Source: Cyanobacteria bacterium UBA8156 (GTDB lineage: Bacteria; Cyanobacteriota; Cyanobacteriia; Pseudanabaenales; Pseudanabaenaceae). From it: a stretch of DNA of 11,730 nucleotides. Location: the NCBI GenBank assembly GCA_003456125.1, contig DMPD01000173.1, forward strand, positions 1 through 11,730. Reading direction: 5' to 3'. Shown piece by piece: positions 6,851 through 11,730 of the stretch (its first letter is position 1; every line of letters begins with the position of its first letter). The translations under genes and the position numbers were made by a program. The notes beneath the pieces were generated by a model. The model did no database searches. It worked only from the letters and a program-made list of their open reading frames with translations, and had not been told where the DNA came from.

Positions 6851-8182
6851 ATGGTCGCGATCGCCACCGAGACGTTGATTGGAGTAGAAAACGTCTGCAA
6901 GCGGTTTCCGTTGCCGGAGGGGAAGGGCGAGTTTACCGTGCTGCAGGATGTCAGTGTCCAAGTGCAAAGCGGCGAGGTGGTGGCCTTGCTGGGGCGCAGC
7001 GGCAGCGGCAAAAGTACCCTATTGCGGATCATGGCCGGACTGATTCCCCCCAGCGAAGGGCGGGTGCTCAGCGGCGGCAAGGTGTTGCGGGGCCCCAACC
7101 GGGATGTGGCCATGGTGTTCCAGAGTTTTGCCCTGTTGCCTTGGCTCACGGTGCAGGAAAACGTAGAGCTCGGTTTGGAAGCGCAAGGGGTGCCCAAAGA
7201 CGAACGACGGCGGCGGGCGTTGCAGGCGATCGACCTGGTGGGTTTGGACGGGTTCGAGAGCGCCTATCCCAAGGAGCTATCCGGGGGCATGAAGCAACGG
7301 GTGGGATTTGCCCGGGCTTTTGTCCTGAAGCCCCAAGTCCTGTTCATGGACGAACCCTTTAGCGCCCTGGATGTGCTCACTTCCGAGAACCTGCGGGGGG
7401 AAATCGACGATTTGTGGAACGCCAAAACCTTTCCCTCCGCCAGCATTTTGATTGTGACCCACAACATCGAAGAGGCGGTGTTTTTGGCCGATCGCGTGGT
7501 GATTTTGGGGGCGAATCCCGGCCGGGTACGGGGAGTCGTGAAAATCGATCTGCCGCGGCCCCACGATCGCACCCATCCCCGGTTCAAATCGTTGGTGGAG
7601 TACATCTACGAAGCCATGACCAACCCGGAAATTGAGGTCACGGGCGCACCCAAAACCGCGCCGGTGGCGGTGCCGGTTTCCCCCTATGCGGTGTTGCTGC
7701 CCCATGTCCGGGTGGGGGAAATCAGCGGTCTGCTGGAATTGATTGTGGAGCGACCCGAAGGCACCGACGACATTCCCCGTCTAGCCGAAAGCCTGCAACT
7801 CGAAGTGGATGATTTTCTGCCCATTTTGGATGGGGCGGTATTGCTGGGGTTTGCCGAAGTGTCCCAGGGGGATGTGAAACTCACGGAAATCGGGCGGGAT
7901 TTCGCCACCACGACCATTTTGCGCAGTAAGGATTTGTTCCGCCAACAGGCCCTGCAACACGTGCCGGTGGTGTCTTTGATGGTGGAAGCCCTCCAGGAAC
8001 GCCGCAGCAAGTCGTTGCGGGCGGATTTCTTCCTGGATTTGTGGGCGAAGTATTTCCCGTACCCCGAAGCGGAACGGCAGTTTGCCACTACGGTGGACTG
8101 GGGCCGCTACGCCGAATTGCTGGAATACGATGCCAGCGAAGAACGGGTATATTTGCCGGAACCAACCCCCAGCGCCGAGTGA
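6851..8182 (+). CDS. ABC-transporter ATPase (nitrate/sulfonate/taurine type) with AAA-associated C-terminal domain
   Basis: The first 260 residues are an ABC ATPase of the NrtD/SsuB/TauB group, which powers import of small anions such as nitrate, sulfonates or bicarbonate. Walker A GRSGSGKST (48-56), Q-loop Gln91, signature LSGGM (143-147), Walker B VLFMDEP (163-169, Glu168) and the switch His204 are all present. After a Pro/Ala/Val linker (266-279), residues 285-435 form a separate domain like the AAA-associated C-terminal domain (AAA_assoc_C, PF09821) found on such ATPases, with a helix-turn-helix-like part (IPRLAESLQLEVDDFLPIL). It is 443 residues long. No permease or binding protein lies in the window, so the substrate cannot be named. 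It sits 30 bases after pyk, and its stop shares one base with the ribE start (TGATG). Confidence 0.9.
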   Translation: MVAIATETLIGVENVCKRFPLPEGKGEFTVLQDVSVQVQSGEVVALLGRSGSGKSTLLRIMAGLIPPSEGRVLSGGKVLRGPNRDVAMVFQSFALLPWLTVQENVELGLEAQGVPKDERRRRALQAIDLVGLDGFESAYPKELSGGMKQRVGFARAFVLKPQVLFMDEPFSALDVLTSENLRGEIDDLWNAKTFPSASILIVTHNIEEAVFLADRVVILGANPGRVRGVVKIDLPRPHDRTHPRFKSLVEYIYEAMTNPEIEVTGAPKTAPVAVPVSPYAVLLPHVRVGEISGLLELIVERPEGTDDIPRLAESLQLEVDDFLPILDGAVLLGFAEVSQGDVKLTEIGRDFATTTILRSKDLFRQQALQHVPVVSLMVEALQERRSKSLRADFFLDLWAKYFPYPEAERQFATTVDWGRYAELLEYDASEERVYLPEPTPSAE

Positions 8183-8814
8183 TGTTTACCGGTCTGATTC
8201 AAGCCGTCGGCCAAATTGGCGATCGCCGCGGGGCATCGCTGTACATTCAGTGCCCCAATCTCCGTCCTGAAATTCAGCTCGGAGATAGCATTGCCGTGAA
8301 CGGGGTGTGCCTCACGGCCGCGACCCTCACCCCCCTAGGGTTTTGGGCCGATGTCTCCCCCGAAACGGCCCGCCGTACCAACCTCGGCCACAGTCGCTGG
8401 GTCAACCTGGAACTGGCCCTCAGGGTGGGCGATCGCCTGGGGGGGCACTTCGTCAGCGGCCACATCGACGGCACGGGTTCCCTCTCCCGCCTGACCCAAA
8501 CCAGCGAATTTTGGGAATTGACCGTGACCGTTCCCCCCTCCCTCTCCCGCTACGTGGTGGAAAAAGGCAGCATCGCGATCAACGGGATGAGTTTGACCGT
8601 AGCTCGCTGCAACGACACCAGCCTCACCGCTGCCATCGTGCCCCATACCTACCAGCAAACCCATCTGGTGCACAGCCAACCGGGCGATCGGGTCAACCTC
8701 GAAGCCGACCTCATTGCCAAATACCTGGAAAAACTCTCCCCAAAATCCTTACCAGACCCTCCCCTGCCCGATACGTTGCCCAACACGTTTTGGCAAGAAC
8801 ACGGCTGGGTATAG
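8182..8814 (+). CDS. ribE: Riboflavin synthase, alpha subunit
   Basis: Riboflavin synthase dismutates two molecules of 6,7-dimethyl-8-ribityllumazine to riboflavin and the pyrimidinedione precursor. The 210-residue protein shows the two tandem lumazine-binding barrels. Repeat 1 is about 1-97: MFTGLIQ start, [12 protein letters not shown] 34-45, [13 protein letters not shown] 87-99. Repeat 2 is about 98-190: [12 protein letters not shown] 128-139, [18 protein letters not shown] 168-185. Conserved Cys43 and the MFTG start are intact. A proline-rich tail of about 25 residues (186-210) extends past the usual trimerisation helix. ATG 8182 shares its A with the stop of the ABC ATPase, so translation is likely coupled; there is no independent RBS gap and no FMN riboswitch. 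The frame is open 141 bases further upstream inside the ATPase gene, but that part does not resemble the family. The tRNA-Asp gene converges 12 bases after its stop. Confidence 0.96.
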   Translation: MFTGLIQAVGQIGDRRGASLYIQCPNLRPEIQLGDSIAVNGVCLTAATLTPLGFWADVSPETARRTNLGHSRWVNLELALRVGDRLGGHFVSGHIDGTGSLSRLTQTSEFWELTVTVPPSLSRYVVEKGSIAINGMSLTVARCNDTSLTAAIVPHTYQQTHLVHSQPGDRVNLEADLIAKYLEKLSPKSLPDPPLPDTLPNTFWQEHGWV

Positions 8815-8821
8815 AGAACAT

Positions 8822-8826
8822 AAAAA
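8822..8826 (-). terminator. U-run ending the tRNA-Asp transcript
   Basis: On the - strand, TTTTT follows directly after the tRNA discriminator base. With the tRNA itself acting as the upstream structure this could stop transcription. It also shows that CCA is not encoded. Confidence 0.35.
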
Positions 8827-8900
8827 CGGGTCTGACGGGGCTCGAACCCGCAACTTCCGCCGTGACAGGGCGGTGCTCTAACCGATTGAACTACAGACCC
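8827..8900 (-). tRNA. tRNA-Asp (anticodon GTC)
   Basis: The 74-base gene folds as a full cloverleaf: acceptor GGGTCTG/CAGACCC (7 bp), D stem GTTC/GAGC, anticodon stem CCGCC/GGCGG with loop CTGTCAC, and T stem GCGGG/CCCGT with the TTCGAGC loop. The anticodon GTC (plus-strand 8864-8866) and discriminator G match tRNA-Asp. CCA is not encoded and must be added by the nucleotidyltransferase. It lies on the opposite strand to ribE and the GerMN gene. Its first five bases GGGTC are part of a 10-bp tandem repeat running into the leader. Confidence 0.97.
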
Positions 8901-8925
8901 AATTTGACCCAATTAGACCCAATTT
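8896..8925. repeat. Three 10-bp tandem repeats at the tRNA-Asp 5' end
   Basis: GACCCAATTT, GACCCAATTA and GACCCAATTT stand head to tail at 8896, 8906 and 8916. The first copy begins inside the tRNA gene, so on the - strand the leader reads AATTGGGTC twice before the true AATTGGGTC that opens the tRNA. The period is one helical turn. Confidence 0.85.
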
Positions 8926-9079
8926 ACATTCAAACTAGACTCCGCAACAGACTGCTTGAGTCCAAATTTGCAGGATTACATCATGCCAGAGGGGCGGGGG
9001 TTTGTCAAGAATTGGGAACCAAAATTTCTGGGAGCGGTCGAGCGCCGTAAGATAGAAAGACGGTATGGGGGAAGCGCCG
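8926..9079 (+). promoter_or_regulatory. Intergenic region with candidate GerMN-gene promoter
   Basis: This stretch holds the leader of the GerMN unit and, on the other strand, the tRNA-Asp promoter. TAAGAT (9048-9053) is a fair -10 box, with TTTCTG (9025-9030) 17 bases upstream as a poor -35. Transcription would start near 9060, leaving a leader of about 20 bases to ATG 9080 but only 5 to the alternative ATG 9065. I see no clear -10/-35 pair for the tRNA gene. Confidence 0.3.
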
Positions 9080-9667
9080 ATGAAAGTTCCAGTCCTGGGA
9101 GGCAAAACGTTTGCGGCTTTGTTGGCTACGGCGGCGATCGCCGGCGTGGGGACGGCTTTTTGGCTCACGGCCAAGCCACCGGGGGAAATGCCGCCGGAAG
9201 TGAGCAGTCCCCTGGAATCGGCCCCTCCGGTGGGGCAGGCTCCGCGGCCGGTGGAGCGACAACTCAGCAGCTATTGGATCGACAGTCAGGACAATGGGTT
9301 TGTGGTGGTGCCGGTGGCGGTCTTTGCCAACAGCACCGACGAGGCGATCGCCAGTGCCTTGCATGCCCTGAAGGGCAATCCACCGGCCAACGACTTATAC
9401 AGCGCGGTGCCGCCGGCGACGGAAATTTTGAGTGTGACCGCGAAGGAAGGGGAAGTCCGGATCAACCTTTCGGCGGCTTTTACGCAGGGGGGGGGTAGCG
9501 CGGCCATGGTGGGGCGACTGGTGCAGGTGTTGTACACCGCCACCAGCCTCGATCCCGAAGCGAAGGTCTTTTTATCGGTGGAGGGCCAGCCTTTGACGTG
9601 GTTGGGGGGCGAAGGCATCGAGGTACCTCAACCCATGACCCGTCAAGACTTGCCGGCGAATTTCTAG
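9080..9667 (+). CDS. Membrane-anchored GerMN-domain protein
   Basis: The 195-residue protein has a basic start, one hydrophobic segment (about 10-30, TFAALLATAAIAGVGTAFWL) and a Pro-rich spacer (31-58), then a GerMN domain (about 62-180). The domain shows YWIDSQDNGFVVVPV at its start, the pattern ALHALKGNPP, VRINLSAAF and the ending VFLSVEGQPL. GerMN is named for spore germination proteins but is common in cyanobacteria, where it is extracytoplasmic and of unknown role. No spore function is implied. ATG 9065 is also in frame and would add MGEAP; I prefer 9080 because of the GGGGGAAG ahead of it and the better signal-anchor shape. The glycosidase gene starts one base after its stop, so the two are coupled. 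That context suggests an envelope or peptidoglycan role, which is inference. Confidence 0.83.
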   Translation: MKVPVLGGKTFAALLATAAIAGVGTAFWLTAKPPGEMPPEVSSPLESAPPVGQAPRPVERQLSSYWIDSQDNGFVVVPVAVFANSTDEAIASALHALKGNPPANDLYSAVPPATEILSVTAKEGEVRINLSAAFTQGGGSAAMVGRLVQVLYTATSLDPEAKVFLSVEGQPLTWLGGEGIEVPQPMTRQDLPANF

Positions 9668-9668
9668 G

Positions 9669-11240
9669 ATGGGACGGCCCCCATGGCAGGATTGGCCATT
9701 GGCCCAGCAGGTGGCCCAACTGGTGGTGGTACGGGCTTCCGGCCACAGCTACGATCGCCAGATTGGGTATCCCCAGTGGGAGCCGCCGACGGCCCACCTC
9801 CGGTACCTGGTGCAGGAGTTAGGGGTGGGGGGCGTGTTGTTGTTGGGGGGCAGTGCGCTGGAAATCCATGCCCGGACGCAGCAATTGCAATCCTGGGCCG
9901 AGGTGCCGCTGTGGATCGCCGCCGATGTGGAAGAGGGGGTGGGACAACGGTTTGCCGGGGGGGTCTGGTGGCCGCCCCCGATGGCTTTGGCGGAAATCGC
10001 CGCCCAGGATTTGCCGGCGGCCTGCCGATTCGCCCAACACATGGGGGAATGCACGGCCCGGGAAGCGTTGGCCCTTGGTGTGAACTGGCTGTTGGCCCCG
10101 GTGGCCGATGTCAACAACAATCCCCACAACCCCGTAATTGATGTGCGGGCCTTTGGCGATCGCCCGGAGGTGGTGGCCCCCCTGGTAGCCCATTTTGTGC
10201 AGGGGGCCCGCACCCATCCCGTCTTGACCACGGCTAAACATTTTCCCGGCCACGGCGATACCGCCACCGATTCCCATTTGGCGTTGCCGGTGTTGCCGTT
10301 TCCCCCAGAACGGTTCGCGGCCCTGGAGTTTCCCCCCTTCCAGGCGGCGATCGCCGCCGGTACCGATGCCGTGATGACGGCCCATGTGTTGGCTCCCCAG
10401 TGGGACACGGCGATCGCCACGGCTTCGCCGGTTTTGGTGACCGATGTCCTGCGGCACCAATTGGGGTTCACGGGTTTGGTGGTGACCGATGCGTTGGTGA
10501 TGGCCGGGGCGACGGCGCGGGCCCCGGCTGCAGATTTGGCGGTGGCGGCGTTGCAGGCCGGGGTGGATGTGTTGTTGATGCCGGCGGACCCCGTCGCCAC
10601 GATTCGGGCGGTGGTGGTGGCGATTGAGGCTGGTACCTTGAGCTACGGGCGCTTGGTGGAGGCCCTAAACCGGGTATGGGCCGCCAAAACACGGATGGCG
10701 ATCGGCGGTGAGGATTTTCCGAGCTTGGGGGAACCCGCCGACTGGCAAGCGGTGGAAACCCTTTTGACCCGATCCAATCGGCATTTTGTGCCGCCGGGCT
10801 GGACGCGGCCGGCCACGGGGGTAAATTTGGTCGTGGTGGAAGCGGCCCCCTTGCTGGAGGGGCGATCGCCGGCGGTGAGCATCCCTGCCGCGGTGGGGTG
10901 GCCCCCCCTGCTGGTGAACCACCATAGCTTGGCCCACCTGAACCTGGAAACCCTGCCCCCGGTTTTTTTGCAGGTGTTTGGCCGCGGCCATCCCTTTCGC
11001 GGCGATCGGGCCCCCTATCTGAAAACCCTCCAAGCCACGGTGCAAACCTTGGTGTGCCATCAGAAACTCAGTGCCCTGATGGTGCACGGCAGTCCTCAGG
11101 TGCTGACCCCCCTCCTGCCCCTGCTGCCCGATACTTGTCCCTGGGGGTTTTCCTACGGCCAACAGCCGGCCGCCCAGGCGATCGCCCTTGGCCCCCTGTG
11201 GGCCGAAGCCACCGCCAGCGCCCATGCTTTTACCGATTGA
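9669..11240 (+). CDS. Family 3 glycoside hydrolase (NagZ-like beta-N-acetylhexosaminidase)
   Basis: The 523-residue protein has a GH3 barrel in its first 345 residues. The NagZ-type signature KHFPGHGDT (190-198) with DSH (201-203) supplies the Asp/His acid-base pair (Asp201, His203). The nucleophile is Asp274 in VVTDALVM. This form is typical of enzymes that remove N-acetylglucosamine from muropeptides during peptidoglycan recycling, and they act in the cytoplasm. I see no signal peptide, so the same is likely here. Residues about 350-523 form an extra C-terminal part without recognised motifs (it includes HHSLAHL and LMVHGSPQVLTPLLPLLP) and resemble the second domain of longer GH3 proteins. 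ATG 9669 is one base after the stop of the GerMN gene. A ligase-like gene follows after 9 bases. Confidence 0.9.
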   Translation: MGRPPWQDWPLAQQVAQLVVVRASGHSYDRQIGYPQWEPPTAHLRYLVQELGVGGVLLLGGSALEIHARTQQLQSWAEVPLWIAADVEEGVGQRFAGGVWWPPPMALAEIAAQDLPAACRFAQHMGECTAREALALGVNWLLAPVADVNNNPHNPVIDVRAFGDRPEVVAPLVAHFVQGARTHPVLTTAKHFPGHGDTATDSHLALPVLPFPPERFAALEFPPFQAAIAAGTDAVMTAHVLAPQWDTAIATASPVLVTDVLRHQLGFTGLVVTDALVMAGATARAPAADLAVAALQAGVDVLLMPADPVATIRAVVVAIEAGTLSYGRLVEALNRVWAAKTRMAIGGEDFPSLGEPADWQAVETLLTRSNRHFVPPGWTRPATGVNLVVVEAAPLLEGRSPAVSIPAAVGWPPLLVNHHSLAHLNLETLPPVFLQVFGRGHPFRGDRAPYLKTLQATVQTLVCHQKLSALMVHGSPQVLTPLLPLLPDTCPWGFSYGQQPAAQAIALGPLWAEATASAHAFTD

Positions 11241-11249
11241 GGTGTCAAC

Positions 11250-11730
11250 GTGCCGTCCATTCCCAACAGGGTTTTGCAGGTGGTGGGCTCTCCCACCAAT
11301 GCCTTTTTTGCCGATTTGTCCCTGCTCTACGCCGCCGATTGCGCCCGGGCCCTGGGCGATCGGGTAGATTTTTGCTACGCTTGGCTGGAACCCACGGGCT
11401 GGCGATTCCCGACAGCATTGACCCGGGCTGCCATTGCTGCCGCCCCCCTGCACTCCCCGGTTGCGGCGATCGCCCACATTGCGACCCTGGGGGTCGAGGG
11501 GGTCTTACCCCAACTGTTTTGCGAAGCGGGGATGACCGCCTACCGGGCCCTGTGGTCGGTGTTGCACTTGCCCTACTTGGGCAACCCGCCCGCCACCATG
11601 GCGATCGCCGCCCGCAAGGATTGGGCCCGCGCCTTGGTGCAAGCAGCAGGGGTGGCCGTCCCCAAGGCCGAAGTGCTCACCGAACGGCGATCGCCCCGGA
11701 TGGCCCCCCCCGCCGTAGTCAAGCCCGCTA
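11250..11730 (+). CDS. D-Ala-D-Ala-ligase-like ATP-grasp protein (cut by right edge)
   Basis: Only the first 160 residues are present. The N-terminal part (VLQVVGSPTNAFFADLSLLYAADCARAL) is a Rossmann-like pre-ATP-grasp domain. It is followed by a Ddl-like helix and loop, LPYLGNPPATMAIAARKDWARALVQAAGVAVPK (108-139), where LGNPP and the following Lys123 match the YxG...DK region of Ddl. The frame ends inside PAVVKPA, the first ATP-grasp strand, with the ATP-binding lysine near 158. The usual HGxxGEDG loop is not seen; VEGVLPQLFCEAGMTAYRA stands there instead, so the substrate may differ from two D-alanines. The GTG start at 11250 is set by GAGGTG (11239-11244), 5 bases upstream, which also overlaps the stop of the GH3 gene. 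Family assignment is fair; exact function is open. Confidence 0.75.
   Translation, partial: MPSIPNRVLQVVGSPTNAFFADLSLLYAADCARALGDRVDFCYAWLEPTGWRFPTALTRAAIAAAPLHSPVAAIAHIATLGVEGVLPQLFCEAGMTAYRALWSVLHLPYLGNPPATMAIAARKDWARALVQAAGVAVPKAEVLTERRSPRMAPPAVVKPA

Larger units (their letters stand above)
1..11730. repeat. HIP1 palindromes (GCGATCGC) scattered through the window
   Basis: About 30 copies of the octamer occur, for example at 190, 842, 1013, 1125, 2326, 2459, 8220, 8430, 10349, 10411, 10862 and 11688. Many are extended to GGCGATCGCC. They lie within coding as well as non-coding DNA. HIP1 is a hallmark of many cyanobacterial genomes and is thought to relate to DNA methylation or repair; its role is not settled. 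The longest gap I noticed is in the ABC ATPase gene (about 6864-8219). Confidence 0.9.

Noticed and set aside
9749..10600. Long antisense open frame (283 codons) inside the GH3 gene
   Set aside because: It is rich in Ala, Ser, Thr, Gly and Asn with no motif; the + strand frame has complete GH3 signatures. High GC content gives such shadows. The same holds for antisense frames at 5710-6504, 6119-6967 and 10665-11477 and the + frame at 4213-4917.
1..11730. CRISPR array, insertion sequence, prophage or defence genes
   Set aside because: No spaced repeats, no transposase or integrase motifs, no terminal inverted repeats, and all genes share codon style and HIP1 sites.

Overview
This window is ordinary chromosomal DNA of a GC-rich cyanobacterium. 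About 30 copies of the palindrome GCGATCGC (HIP1) are visible by eye, roughly one per 380 bases where chance predicts one per 65 kb. The gene families also fit: S18/L33 pair, HIP1-rich coding regions, a fused fatty-acid-hydroxylase/short-chain-dehydrogenase and a GerMN protein in a non-sporulating setting. I do not assign a genus. There are no insertion sequences, integrases, phage genes or CRISPR arrays.

Layout, left to right. Bases 1-115 hold the end of an unidentified + strand gene, followed by a good intrinsic terminator (196-227). A 290-base gene-free stretch then carries four tandem 13-bp repeats and an 11-bp inverted repeat. Ribosomal genes rpmG and rpsR run leftward (920 to 407). They are divergent from metK (TTG start, 1064), which overlaps a small putative lipoprotein gene ending at 2745. 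A tight leftward three-gene unit (5274 to 2767) encodes a desaturase-like/SDR fusion, an inositol-monophosphatase-family enzyme and an SRPBCC-domain protein. A divergent promoter region leads into a rightward unit pyk, ABC-transporter ATPase, ribE (5384-8814). A tRNA-Asp(GTC) gene lies on the - strand (8827-8900), its 5' end extended by a 10-bp tandem repeat. The window closes with a rightward cell-envelope-looking unit: GerMN-domain protein, family 3 glycoside hydrolase (NagZ-like), and a D-Ala-D-Ala-ligase-like ATP-grasp gene cut by the right edge.

Most of the window is core metabolism: SAM synthesis, the last step of glycolysis, riboflavin synthesis and translation. The less understood parts are the hydroxylase-SDR/IMPase/SRPBCC unit, the ABC ATPase that sits without a permease between pyk and ribE, and the GerMN/GH3/ligase-like unit. 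I do not see a clearly new multi-gene system. The best leads are a K+-independence signature in the pyruvate kinase, the tandem repeat in the tRNA-Asp leader, and the structured repeat region downstream of rpsR.
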